From contig JAUSOF010000033.1 of assembly GCA_030656145.1 (NCBI GenBank), forward strand, positions 62,001-126,000: a DNA stretch of 64,000 nucleotides. The letters are read 5' to 3'. The notes below the pieces were generated by a model. That model made no database searches, was not told where the DNA came from, and saw only the letters and a list, made by a program, of their open reading frames with translations. The stretch comes from Pseudomonas sp. (lineage in GTDB: Bacteria > Pseudomonadota > Gammaproteobacteria > Pseudomonadales > Pseudomonadaceae). Both the position numbers and the translations under genes were made by a program. This document shows positions 16,996-26,117 of the stretch, one piece after another. Each line of letters starts with the position of its first letter. Positions within the stretch are counted from its first letter, which is position 1.

Positions 16996-17988
16996 TCAGC
17001 CGCCACTGGCGTTCATGAACCGCAGGATCTTTACCTCGCCGTCGGCGCTGAATTCGTGGCGCAGTGGTTTGCGTTGCAGGGCTTGCTGCACCGCGTCGAT
17101 GATCGGTTGATCGTCCAGCGGGTAGCGGCGCACCAGGGCACGCAGGTCGATGGCGTTCTCATGGCCCAGGCACAACAGCAGGCGACCTTCGACGGTCAGG
17201 CGCACGCGGTTGCAGGTGCTGCAGAAATTGTGCGAATTCGGTGAAATAAAGCCGATGCGGGTAGCCGCATGTTCCTTCAGGCGCACGTAGCGCGCCGGCC
17301 CACCGCTGTGCTCGGCGCTGTCGAGCAGGGCATGCCGAGTGGCGATCAGGTTGCGTACTTCTTCGCTGGAGCAGTACGACTCGCCGCGAGAACGGCCGAC
17401 ATCGCCCAGGGGCATTTCTTCGATAAAGCTGATATCCAGCTGCCGGGCGATGGCGTAGTCGACCAGGTCGAGCACTTCGTCGAAGTTGCGCCCTTTCATC
17501 ACCACTGCGTTGAGCTTGATCCGCTCGAAGCCGGCATCGCGCGCCGCTTCGATGCCGTCCAGCACCTGCCGCAGGCTGCCGGTACGGGTGATGCCGCGAA
17601 ATTTGCCGGCATCCAGGCTGTCGAGGCTGATATTCAGGCGTTTGACCCCGGCGTCGGCCAGCGGCCTGGCCAGCTTGACCAGTTGCGAGCCATTGCTGGT
17701 CATAACCAGCTCGCGCAGGCCGGGCAAGGCGGCGATACGCTGGCACAGCTCGACGATGCCGTTGCGTACCAGCGGTTCGCCGCCGGTCAGGCGGATCTTC
17801 TTCACCCCCTGGCCGACAAACAGCGCCGCCAGCCGGTACAGTTCCTCGATCCCGAGTACCTGCTGACGCGGCAAAAAGGTCATGTCTTCAGCCATGCAAT
17901 AGACACAACGGAAATCACACCTGTCGGTGACCGACATGCGCAGGTAATCGATAGTGCGGCCAAAGCCATCCTGCAGTTGTGTGTCCAT
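16996..17988 (-). CDS. moaA: MoaA GTP 3',8-cyclase
   Basis: A 330-residue radical SAM enzyme that starts molybdenum cofactor synthesis by converting GTP to 3',8-cyclo-7,8-dihydro-GTP. The first cluster motif is C24-x3-C28-x2-C31 (CDFRCVYC). The second, C-terminal, is the FCSTCNRVR...C motif, and the protein ends in the functional GG. Two adjacent ATG codons (17991, 17988) follow GGAGG; the second has the better spacing. As the last gene of the nar operon it supplies cofactor for NarG, matching moaA1 after narI and the parvulin in P. aeruginosa. Confidence 0.96.
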   Translation of the reverse strand: MDTQLQDGFGRTIDYLRMSVTDRCDFRCVYCMAEDMTFLPRQQVLGIEELYRLAALFVGQGVKKIRLTGGEPLVRNGIVELCQRIAALPGLRELVMTSNGSQLVKLARPLADAGVKRLNISLDSLDAGKFRGITRTGSLRQVLDGIEAARDAGFERIKLNAVVMKGRNFDEVLDLVDYAIARQLDISFIEEMPLGDVGRSRGESYCSSEEVRNLIATRHALLDSAEHSGGPARYVRLKEHAATRIGFISPNSHNFCSTCNRVRLTVEGRLLLCLGHENAIDLRALVRRYPLDDQPIIDAVQQALQRKPLRHEFSADGEVKILRFMNASGG

Positions 17989-18020
17989 CATTCCTCCGGT
18001 AGCCGGGCTACCCACTCCCC

Positions 18021-18083
18021 GTAGCCCGGATCCAGTCCGGGAAGCAATGTCAGCCGCACAATTTCCCGGATTGGGTCCGGGCT
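18021..18083. repeat. paired inverted GTAGCCCGGAT elements
   Basis: One element at 18021-18041 and its inverted partner at 18063-18083 lie in the short space between the parvulin gene and moaA. Inside the nar transcript they can form a hairpin that may reduce moaA expression or protect upstream mRNA (inference). Confidence 0.65.
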
Positions 18084-18088
18084 GGGTA

Positions 18089-19060
18089 TTACTGCAATAG
18101 CGGTGAATCGGCCCCTTGCAAGCGGATGCCGACGATATCCGCCGCGCCAATCAGGGTTTGCAGGTACTGGGCCACCCCCTTCTGCCATACGCCTTGTTGC
18201 AGCAGGGTGCGGATCGAGCCGGCGACCACGTCGTAGGGCAATTGCTTGCCTTCAATGCGTTGGTCGACGCTGACTACATGCCAGCCGTAGCGGCTTTCAA
18301 GCGGTTGGCCGGCCAGCCCGGCAGGCAGTTTGAACAGTTGCCGCTCGAACTCGGGCACGGTCTGGCCCTTGCTCAGTTGCCCCAACGCGCCAGCCTGGGC
18401 CTTGGACGGACAGGCCGAGTGGGCCATGGCCAATTCGGCAAAGCGACCGCCATCGACGCGCAACAGCTCAAGCAACTGAGCGGCTTTCTCGCGCACCAGG
18501 CTGCGGGCCTCAGCATCGTCCGGGGCACACTCGAGCAGAATATGCCGCGCCGCCAACAAGGGCGCGGTAACGTAGCGCGCCCGGTTGCTCTGGTAATAAT
18601 GCTGGCAGCTTTGCTCGTCGCACTCGGGGAGCGCCACTTCCAGCTCGATTAGCTGGCGGGTGGCGGCCTCCTCCGCGCTTTCGCCAGGTTCGGCCTGCAC
18701 CGACAAGCCCAGCTCGACGATGCGCTGTTGCAGCAACTCACGAATCACCAGGGCCTGGGCGGCCAGAAACACCGCTTCTTCGCGACTGCCCGCCGGGTGA
18801 TATTGCAGTTCCTGGGCCATGGCGTCGGGCGCGATAGTCACGCCGTTGACCGTGACCCGCGGCCACTCCTGCTCGCTGCTGGCGATCAGCGTGGGAGCTG
18901 ACTCGAGCTGCTCGGCGAGTGCCTCCGGCTCATCGGCCGAGGGCCGCGACTCCGGAGTTACCTCTTGTACGCCAGGGGCATCGACCATCAGATCGACTGG
19001 CGGCTTTTGTTCGCCGCAACCGCCCTGCCCTGCATTGCCACCACCGCATCCGCATCCCAT
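18089..19060 (-). CDS. PpiC-type peptidyl-prolyl isomerase of the nar operon
   Basis: A 323-residue NifM-like protein: an N-terminal Cys/Gly-rich patch (MGCGCGGG... with C3, C5 and C15), a helical SurA/NifM-like region, and a C-terminal parvulin domain (about 160-265) with ARHILLE and [14 protein letters not shown]. It probably assists folding of the nitrate reductase. The same gene sits between narI and moaA in P. aeruginosa. Start ATG at 19060 follows GAGGAATTTGTC; the 11 extra upstream codons have no ribosome site. It has no signal peptide, so it should be cytoplasmic. Confidence 0.9.
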   Translation of the reverse strand: MGCGCGGGNAGQGGCGEQKPPVDLMVDAPGVQEVTPESRPSADEPEALAEQLESAPTLIASSEQEWPRVTVNGVTIAPDAMAQELQYHPAGSREEAVFLAAQALVIRELLQQRIVELGLSVQAEPGESAEEAATRQLIELEVALPECDEQSCQHYYQSNRARYVTAPLLAARHILLECAPDDAEARSLVREKAAQLLELLRVDGGRFAELAMAHSACPSKAQAGALGQLSKGQTVPEFERQLFKLPAGLAGQPLESRYGWHVVSVDQRIEGKQLPYDVVAGSIRTLLQQGVWQKGVAQYLQTLIGAADIVGIRLQGADSPLLQ

Positions 19061-19150
19061 GACAAATTCCTCGTTAGCGCTTAGTTCATTCAAATGCCAA
19101 GTAGCTGGTGGGCCGCAGCGGCTCGCCGCCCGGCCCAGGTCAGTGACCAG

Positions 19151-19963
19151 TCAGCGCTCCTTGGCCTTGGCCGCGCCCATGGCATAGCCAGGCTGCGGTG
19201 CTTTCACAGGTTTCTCACGCACAGGCTGGGCCAGCGGACGAACCTGCGGCCGTTGCACAACCGGATGCACGCCCTTCTGCCGAACGATCTGGTAGCGCCG
19301 CCCCAGGTACCACACCGGTGCGCTGATGATGTGCACCAGGCGGGTGAAGGGGAACAGCACGAACAGGCTCAGGCCGAGGAATACGTGCAGCTTGTAGACC
19401 AGGCCCACCGGCTCGATGGCCGCAGCGGCTGCCATCGGTTGCAGGGTCACGGTGTATTGCGCCCAGTTGGCCAGCATCACCATCACCGAACCATCCATGT
19501 GGCTGGTCGAGGCAACGATGGTCAGCAGGCCCAGGACCAGCTGCACCAGCAGCACCACCAGCACCAGCAGGTCCGAGGTGCTGGAACTGGCCCGTACCCG
19601 CGGATCGCCAATACGGCGCTTGAGCAGCATCAACAGGCCGATCAGGCAGAGGATGCCGAAGAAGCCCCCCGAGACCATGGCCAGCAGCTGCTTGTTCTGC
19701 GTACTGATGACCGAGTGGTAGAGCGCCTCGGGCATCAGCAGGCCGACGAAGTGACCGGCCAGGACGAACAGCACCCCGACGTGGAACAGGTTGCTGGCGA
19801 TGCGCATGTAACGTTGCTCGGACGCCGAGCGGGCGAAGATCTGGCTCGAGCCGGCCTTCCAGCTGTACTGCGACAGGTCGAACCGCGCCCAGCTGCCGAT
19901 GATGCAGATGGCCAGGGCGACATAGGGATACACCCCGAACGCCAACAGGTTGATGTTAGACAT
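19151..19963 (-). CDS. narI: NarI respiratory nitrate reductase gamma subunit
   Basis: The dihaem cytochrome b membrane anchor of nitrate reductase, which oxidises quinol and passes electrons to NarH. Five membrane helices are predicted in residues 1-225, with haem-ligand histidines in the second and last helices (FHVG, GHFVG; KLHVF, RLVH). At 270 residues it is about 45 longer than the usual 225; the extra C-terminal part is rich in Pro, Gln, Arg and Lys and lies on the cytoplasmic side. Its start overlaps narJ by 8 bp. Confidence 0.95.
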   Translation of the reverse strand: MSNINLLAFGVYPYVALAICIIGSWARFDLSQYSWKAGSSQIFARSASEQRYMRIASNLFHVGVLFVLAGHFVGLLMPEALYHSVISTQNKQLLAMVSGGFFGILCLIGLLMLLKRRIGDPRVRASSSTSDLLVLVVLLVQLVLGLLTIVASTSHMDGSVMVMLANWAQYTVTLQPMAAAAAIEPVGLVYKLHVFLGLSLFVLFPFTRLVHIISAPVWYLGRRYQIVRQKGVHPVVQRPQVRPLAQPVREKPVKAPQPGYAMGAAKAKER

Positions 19964-20711
19964 TGCGCACCTCCTGGATCAGCTCGGTGGCTAACCCATC
20001 CTGATTGAAGTCAACCCAGTGCAGCGGCACCGCCGACTCTTCACGGGCCTTGCCCGGCAAAGTGGTCTGGCTCGGGCAGCGGTCTTGCTGCTCGGCCTGG
20101 AGGAAGTCCACGGCCTCCTCCTCCCAGATCTTGTCCAGGGCTTCGAGCGAGTCGTCACGCACCTCGGCGACGACCTGTTCGCGCACCTCGGCCATGGCCA
20201 CCTGCGGTTCGACCCCGGCAATCTGCAGCAAGGCGCGGAAGCAGCTGGCATAGGCGCTTTCGCGCTCATCCAGACGGGTGGCCAGCAACGCCAGCAAGTG
20301 ACTGACATCGGCCAGGCCCTCGCGGGCCTCCAGGTCTTCGCGGGTGGAGAGGAACTCCAGGTACAGCGGGATATAGTCCGGCAGTTCCTTGATGCCGATG
20401 GCGAAACCGGCGGCTTCGTACTGCGCCATCATGTCGACCATGGCCTGACCACGATCACGCGACTCGCCGTGCACATGCTCGAACAACAGCAGCGACAGCG
20501 AGCGACCACGACCGAACAGCGCGCCGTAGTGCTCCTGGCCGTCCATCAGGTCGTTGTCACAGATCAGTGCCAGCAGTTCGTGCAGCGCGCTGCGTTGCTG
20601 CGGGCTGATCTCGCGAGTGGCGCTGATGGCCTGGGCCAGTTCATCGCGGCCCTCCAGCAACTGCTCGGTCGGATAATCCAATAACAGGGAAATCACCTTG
20701 AGAATTTGCAT
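19956..20711 (-). CDS. narJ: NarJ nitrate reductase chaperone
   Basis: A 251-residue TorD/NarJ-family chaperone that inserts the molybdenum cofactor into NarG and holds the complex before membrane attachment. The N-terminal half has the family pattern LLDYPTEQL and DYIPLYLEFLS; the C-terminal part is acidic. Start ATG at 20711 follows GGAGG and lies 2 bp from the narH stop. Confidence 0.95.
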   Translation of the reverse strand: MQILKVISLLLDYPTEQLLEGRDELAQAISATREISPQQRSALHELLALICDNDLMDGQEHYGALFGRGRSLSLLLFEHVHGESRDRGQAMVDMMAQYEAAGFAIGIKELPDYIPLYLEFLSTREDLEAREGLADVSHLLALLATRLDERESAYASCFRALLQIAGVEPQVAMAEVREQVVAEVRDDSLEALDKIWEEEAVDFLQAEQQDRCPSQTTLPGKAREESAVPLHWVDFNQDGLATELIQEVRNV

Positions 20712-20713
20712 GC

Positions 20714-22252
20714 TCAGTCCTCCCACAACTGTACGGTTTTAAGAATGTCGCGCTGGTTGGCCTTCTTCGCCCCGAACATGTTGGTGTCGGAGCTGCCACT
20801 GCAACCGCTGCCGAAGCTGAAGCCACAGCCGGAACGCTCGGCGAAGGCATCACTGCTCGCCTCCTCGCGGTGCGCACTGGGGATGACGAAGCGGTCTTCG
20901 TAGTTGGCGATGGCCAGGTAGCGGTACATGTCTTCGACCTGGGCCACGCTCAGGCCGACATCGGCCAGCACCTGCAGGTCCTGCACGCCGTCGACCTGCT
21001 CGGAACGCTTGTAGGCGCGCATGGCCAGCAGTCGCTTGAGTGCCAACTTGACCGGAATGATGTCGCCAGCGGTCAGCAGGTTGGCCAGGTAACGCAGCGG
21101 GATGCGCAGGCTGTCGACATCCGGGATCACCCCGTTCATGCCCACGGTGCCGGCGGTGGCGGCGTTCTGGATTGGTGACAGTGGCGGCACGTACCAGACC
21201 ATCGGCAGGGTGCGGTATTCCGGGTGCAGCGGCAGCGCCAGCTTCCAGTCGACCGCCAGTTTGTACACCGGGGATTTCTGCGCGGCGTCGATCACCGATT
21301 GCGGCACGCCGTCGGCCAGGGCCTGGGCGATAACCTGCGGGTCGTTGGGGTCGAGGAAGATCTCCAGTTGCTTGTGGTACAGATCCTGCTCGTTCGGTGT
21401 GCTGGCCACTTCAAGGATGCGGTCGGCGTCGTACAGCAACACGCCCAGGTAACGGATCCGGCCGACGCAGGTTTCCGAACACACGGTCGGCATGCCGGCC
21501 TCGATGCGCGGGTAGCAGAAGATGCACTTCTCGGATTTGCCGCTCTTCCAGTTGAAGTAGATCTTCTTGTACGGGCAGCCGCTAATGCACATGCGCCAGC
21601 CGCGGCATTTTTCCTGGTCGATGAGGACGATGCCGTCTTCTTCGCGCTTGTAGATCGCCCCGCTCGGGCAGGCCGCCGCGCAGGTCGGGTTGAGGCAGTG
21701 CTCGCACAGACGCGGCAGGTACATCATGAACGTATTTTCATACTCGCCATAGATGTCGGCCTGGATCTGGTCGAAGTTCTTGTCCTTGCGTCGTTTGGCG
21801 AACTCGGTGCCGAGAATTTCTTCCCAGTTCGGGCCCCACTCGATCTTCTGCATGCGCTTGCCGGTGATCACCGAGCGCGGCCGTGCAACCGGCTGGTGCT
21901 CGCCGAGCGGCGCGGTATGCAGATGCTGGTAGTCGAAATCGAACGGCTCGTAGTAGTCGTCGATGGTCGGCAGGTCCGGGTTGGCGAAGATGTTCGCCAA
22001 TACGCGGAACTTGCCGCCGATCTTCGGATTGATCGAGCCGTCTTTGTTGCGGATCCAGCCGCCGCGCCATTTCTCCTGGTTTTCCCATTCCTTGGGGTAG
22101 CCGATCCCGGGCTTGGTCTCGACGTTGTTGAACCAGGCGTATTCCATGCCTTCGCGGCTGGTCCAGACGTTTTTGCAGGTGATCGAACAGGTGTGACAAC
22201 CGATGCACTTGTCCAGGTTGAGGACCATGCCGACTTGCGAACGAATTTTCAT
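20714..22252 (-). CDS. narH: NarH respiratory nitrate reductase beta subunit
   Basis: A 512-residue iron-sulfur protein that carries electrons from NarI haem to NarG. Four cluster motifs are visible, beginning with C16-x2-C19-x2-C22-x3-C26. One later motif, CRGWRMCISGCP, has Trp at the second Cys position, as in the 3Fe-4S cluster of NarH. The ATG at 22252 was chosen for its GAGGAG site and normal length. It follows narG by 11 bp. Confidence 0.97.
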   Translation of the reverse strand: MKIRSQVGMVLNLDKCIGCHTCSITCKNVWTSREGMEYAWFNNVETKPGIGYPKEWENQEKWRGGWIRNKDGSINPKIGGKFRVLANIFANPDLPTIDDYYEPFDFDYQHLHTAPLGEHQPVARPRSVITGKRMQKIEWGPNWEEILGTEFAKRRKDKNFDQIQADIYGEYENTFMMYLPRLCEHCLNPTCAAACPSGAIYKREEDGIVLIDQEKCRGWRMCISGCPYKKIYFNWKSGKSEKCIFCYPRIEAGMPTVCSETCVGRIRYLGVLLYDADRILEVASTPNEQDLYHKQLEIFLDPNDPQVIAQALADGVPQSVIDAAQKSPVYKLAVDWKLALPLHPEYRTLPMVWYVPPLSPIQNAATAGTVGMNGVIPDVDSLRIPLRYLANLLTAGDIIPVKLALKRLLAMRAYKRSEQVDGVQDLQVLADVGLSVAQVEDMYRYLAIANYEDRFVIPSAHREEASSDAFAERSGCGFSFGSGCSGSSDTNMFGAKKANQRDILKTVQLWED

Positions 22253-22263
22253 GGCAATGCTCC

Positions 22264-25200
22264 TCAAATGTCTTGTGGCAGGGGTTGTGGCAGAGCGTCG
22301 TCGCCCAGGCCGCCGACATCGGTGCCGTCAAGCCAGTTGACCTTGTCCATCTTGCGCACCACGACGAACTCGTCGCGGTTGCAACCGACCGTGCCGTAAT
22401 AGTTGAAACCGTAGGCCTGCTGGGCGTAGCCACCGATCATGTGGGTGGGCTTGAGCACCACGCGTGTTACCGAGTTGTGGTGGCCGCCGCGGGTCTTGGT
22501 GGTCTCGCTGCCGGGCACGTTCACGATGCGTTCCTGGGCGTGATACATCATCACCATGCCGTCCTTGACCCGCTGGCTGACCACCGCACGGGCCGTCAGG
22601 GCGCCGTTGGCGTTGAAGCATTCGACCCAGTCGTTGTCCTCGATGCCGGCGCGCTTGGCGTCGTTTTCCGAGAGCCAGATGATCGGCCCGCCACGGCTCA
22701 GGGTGAGCATGATCAGGTTGTCCGAGTAGGTGCTGTGAATGCCCCACTTCTGGTGCGGGGTGATCCAGTTCAGAACGATCTCGGTGTTGCCGTTGGGGCG
22801 CTTGCCTTTGACGTAATCAATGGTGCGGGTGTTGATCGGCGGCCGGTAGCTCATCATCTGCTCGCCAAACGCCTGCATCCACGGGTGATCCTGGTAGAAC
22901 TGCTGGCGGCCGGTGATGGTGCGCCACGGGATGAACTCGTGCACGTTGGTGTAACCGGCGTTGTAGCTGACCTTCTCGTCTTCGAGACCCGACCAGGTCG
23001 GGCTGGAGATGATCTTGCGCGGCTGCGCCTGGATATCGCGGAAGCGAATCGCCTCGTGTGCCTTGCTGATCGCCAGGTGACTGTGATCCAGACCGGTGAA
23101 CTCGGACAGCGCCGCCCAAGCCTTGAGTGCCACGTGGCCGTTGGTTTCCGGGGCCAGGGTGAGAATCACCTCGCAGGCATCGATGGCCGATTCGATCTGT
23201 GGCCGACCTTTGCTGACGCCTTCGGCCTTCACCTTGTGGTTCAGCTCGCCGAGGAACTCGACCTCATGCTCGGTGTTCCAGTTGATGCCCTTGCCGCCGT
23301 TGCCCAGCTTGTCGAGCAGCGGGCCGAGGGAGGCGAACTTCTTGTAGACGTTCGGGTAATCGCGCTCGACCACGGTCATGTTCGGGCAGTTCTTTCCTGG
23401 CACCGGAGTTTCGCCCGCGGTTTTCCAGTCGATGCCGCCAAATGGCTGGGCCAGTTCGCCGGGGCTGTCGTGCAGCATCGGTACGGTGACCAGGTCCTGC
23501 TCGACGCCCAGTTGACCGACCGACATCTCGGAGAAGGCCTTGGCGATGCCCTTGTAGATTTCCCAGTCGGAACGCGATTCCCAGGCCGGATCGATGGCCG
23601 CGGACAGCGGGTGGATGAAGGGGTGCATGTCCGAGGTGTTCATGTCGTCTTTCTCGTACCAGGTCGCCGTCGGCAACACGATGTCCGAGTAGACGCAGGT
23701 CGACGACATGCGGAAGTCCAGGGTGGTGACCAGATCGAGCTTGCCGATCGCGCCTTCGTCCACCCAGTCGACGTCGTTCGGCTTGAAGCCACCGCGCTTG
23801 CCGAGATCTTCGTTCATCACGCCATTCTTGGTGCCGAGCAGGTACTTGAGCATGTACTCGTGGCCCTTGCCCGAGCTGCCCAGCAGGTTGGAGCGCCAGA
23901 TAAACATGTTGCGCGGGAAGTTGGCCGGGTTGTCCGGCTGCTCGCAGGCGAAACGCAGGGAATCGTCCTGCAGCGACTTGAGTACGTAATCCACTGGCGA
24001 CATGCCGGCGGCCTTGGCGTCACGGGTGATCTGCAACGGGTTGCGGTTCATCTGCGGGGCGCTCGGCAACCAGCCGGCGCGTTCGGCGCGGATGTTGTAG
24101 TCCAGCGCGTGCTCGGGGAACTGCGACTTGTCGGCCAGCGGCGAGAGCACTTCGTGCATGCTCATCTTCTCGTGGCGCCACTGCGAACTGTGGGCATAGA
24201 AGAAGCTGGTGCCGTTCATCTGGCGTGGCGGACGGCTCCAGTCCAGGCCGAAGGCCAAAGGCAGCCAGCCGCACTGCGGACGCAGTTTTTCCTGGCCCAC
24301 ATAGTGGGCCCAACCGCCACCGGTTTGACCGACGCAACCGCACATCATCAGCATGTTGATGAGGCCGCGGTAGTTCATGTCCATGTGGTACCAGTGGTTC
24401 ATCGCCGCACCGACGATGATCATGGAGCGGCCCTTGGTCTTGTCGGCGTTGTTGGCGAATTCACGGGCGATCTGGATCGCCTTCTCACGGCTGACGCCGG
24501 TGATCAGTTCCTGCCAGGCCGGCGTGCCCGGAACGCTGGCATCGTTGTAGTCCTTGGCGACGTTGCCGCCACCCAGGCCACGGTCGATGGCGAGGTTGGC
24601 CGCCGACAGGTCGAATACCGTGGCAACCCGGGCTTGTGTGCCGTCAGCCAGGGTGATGGTGCGCACCGGTACGCGGCGCAGTTGCACGGCTTCGCCGGCG
24701 ACATGCTGGAAGTGCTCGTGGGTCTGGCCACCGAAGTACGGGAAGGCCACTTCGGCGATTTCTTCGCCGATCAGGCTCAGTTGCAGCTTGACCTCGCGAC
24801 CGTCACCGCCTTCGCGGGCCTCGATGTTCCACTTGCCCTTCTCGCCCCAGCGGTAGCCGATCGAACCCAGTGGCGAGACCAGCTGATTGATTTCGCTGTC
24901 CAGGGCAATGGTTTTCCACTCGGGGTTGTTGTCCTGGCCGAGGTTGTCGGTCAGGTCGGCAGCCCGCAGGAAGCGATCCGGCTGGTAGCCGTTCAGCTCA
25001 GGCGTGGCGCCGACGTGATCTTTCAGCAGCACCAGTAACGGGAAGTCGGTGTAGCGGCGCACGTAATCGGTGAAGTAGGCGCTCGGCTTGTCGAGGTGGA
25101 ATTCCTTGAAGATGACGTGGTTGAACGCCTGGGCCAGCGCCGCATCGGTGCCCTGCTTGGGGTTCAGCCACAGGTCGGTGAGCTTGGCCACCTCGGAGTA

Positions 25201-26049
25201 ATCCGGGGTAATGGCCACGGTCTTGGTGCCCTTGTAGCGGACTTCGGTGAAGAAGTGCGCGTCCGGGGTGCGCGTCTGCGGCACGTTGGAGCCCCAGGCG
25301 ATGATGTAGTTGGAGTTGTACCAGTCGGCCGATTCCGGCACGTCGGTCTGCTCGCCCCACACCTGCGGCGAGGACGGCGGCAGGTCGCAGTACCAGTCGT
25401 AGAAGCTCAGGCACACGCCACCGATCAGCGACAGGTAACGGCTGCCAGCGGCGTAGCTGACCATCGACATGGCCGGGATCGGCGAGAAGCCGACCACCCG
25501 ATCCGGGCCGTGCTCCTTGACGGTGTAGACGTTGGCCGCGGCGATGATCTCGTTGACTTCGTTCCAGTTCGAGCGGATGAAGCCGCCCATGCCGCGCTTG
25601 CTCTTGTAGGACTCGGCCTTGACCGGATCCTCGACGATGCTCGCCCAGGCCTCGACCGGGTTCAGACTGGCCCGCGCTTCGCGCCAGAGCTTGAGCAGTG
25701 GCTTGCGCACCTTGGGGTATTTAAGGCGGTTGGCACTGTAGATATACCAGCTGTAGCTGGCGCCGCGCGGACAGCCGCGTGGCTCGTGGTTGGGCAGGTC
25801 GTTGCGGGTGCGCGGGTAGTCGGTCTGCTGGGTTTCCCAGGTGATCAGGCCGTTCTTCACGTAGATCTTCCACGAGCATGAGCCGGTGCAGTTCACCCCG
25901 TGGGTGGACCGTACGATCTTGTCGTACTGCCAGCGCGAACGGTAGACGTTCTCCCAATCGCGCGACTCGATGCGGGTTTCGCCATGACCCTCGGCGAATT
26001 CACCCTGCTTACGGTTGAAGAAACGCAATTGGTCGAGTAGATGACTCAT
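22264..26049 (-). CDS. narG: NarG respiratory nitrate reductase alpha subunit
   Basis: The catalytic subunit (1261 residues) that reduces nitrate to nitrite at a bis-molybdopterin guanine dinucleotide centre. The FS0 4Fe-4S site has the NarG-specific histidine ligand: H50, C54, C58 and C93. The typical NarG stretches YNSNYIIAWGSNVPQTR and GCVGQTGGGWAHYVGQ are present. Like other NarG it lacks a true signal peptide. Length and order match the family. The opposite strand shows a very long open frame, which is a GC-bias shadow. Confidence 0.98.
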   Translation of the reverse strand: MSHLLDQLRFFNRKQGEFAEGHGETRIESRDWENVYRSRWQYDKIVRSTHGVNCTGSCSWKIYVKNGLITWETQQTDYPRTRNDLPNHEPRGCPRGASYSWYIYSANRLKYPKVRKPLLKLWREARASLNPVEAWASIVEDPVKAESYKSKRGMGGFIRSNWNEVNEIIAAANVYTVKEHGPDRVVGFSPIPAMSMVSYAAGSRYLSLIGGVCLSFYDWYCDLPPSSPQVWGEQTDVPESADWYNSNYIIAWGSNVPQTRTPDAHFFTEVRYKGTKTVAITPDYSEVAKLTDLWLNPKQGTDAALAQAFNHVIFKEFHLDKPSAYFTDYVRRYTDFPLLVLLKDHVGATPELNGYQPDRFLRAADLTDNLGQDNNPEWKTIALDSEINQLVSPLGSIGYRWGEKGKWNIEAREGGDGREVKLQLSLIGEEIAEVAFPYFGGQTHEHFQHVAGEAVQLRRVPVRTITLADGTQARVATVFDLSAANLAIDRGLGGGNVAKDYNDASVPGTPAWQELITGVSREKAIQIAREFANNADKTKGRSMIIVGAAMNHWYHMDMNYRGLINMLMMCGCVGQTGGGWAHYVGQEKLRPQCGWLPLAFGLDWSRPPRQMNGTSFFYAHSSQWRHEKMSMHEVLSPLADKSQFPEHALDYNIRAERAGWLPSAPQMNRNPLQITRDAKAAGMSPVDYVLKSLQDDSLRFACEQPDNPANFPRNMFIWRSNLLGSSGKGHEYMLKYLLGTKNGVMNEDLGKRGGFKPNDVDWVDEGAIGKLDLVTTLDFRMSSTCVYSDIVLPTATWYEKDDMNTSDMHPFIHPLSAAIDPAWESRSDWEIYKGIAKAFSEMSVGQLGVEQDLVTVPMLHDSPGELAQPFGGIDWKTAGETPVPGKNCPNMTVVERDYPNVYKKFASLGPLLDKLGNGGKGINWNTEHEVEFLGELNHKVKAEGVSKGRPQIESAIDACEVILTLAPETNGHVALKAWAALSEFTGLDHSHLAISKAHEAIRFRDIQAQPRKIISSPTWSGLEDEKVSYNAGYTNVHEFIPWRTITGRQQFYQDHPWMQAFGEQMMSYRPPINTRTIDYVKGKRPNGNTEIVLNWITPHQKWGIHSTYSDNLIMLTLSRGGPIIWLSENDAKRAGIEDNDWVECFNANGALTARAVVSQRVKDGMVMMYHAQERIVNVPGSETTKTRGGHHNSVTRVVLKPTHMIGGYAQQAYGFNYYGTVGCNRDEFVVVRKMDKVNWLDGTDVGGLGDDALPQPLPQDI

Positions 26050-26117
26050 CTCTTTTTCCTCTCAGGCTTGCTGCGGGATCTGCGTCCCGCACACGCAATG
26101 ATTCGATTCGTTACTGG

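Noticed and set aside
22273..25038. 921-codon open frame on the + strand opposite narG
   Set aside because: It is the antisense shadow of a long high-GC gene: it has no ribosome site or domain, and narG on the other strand is unmistakable.
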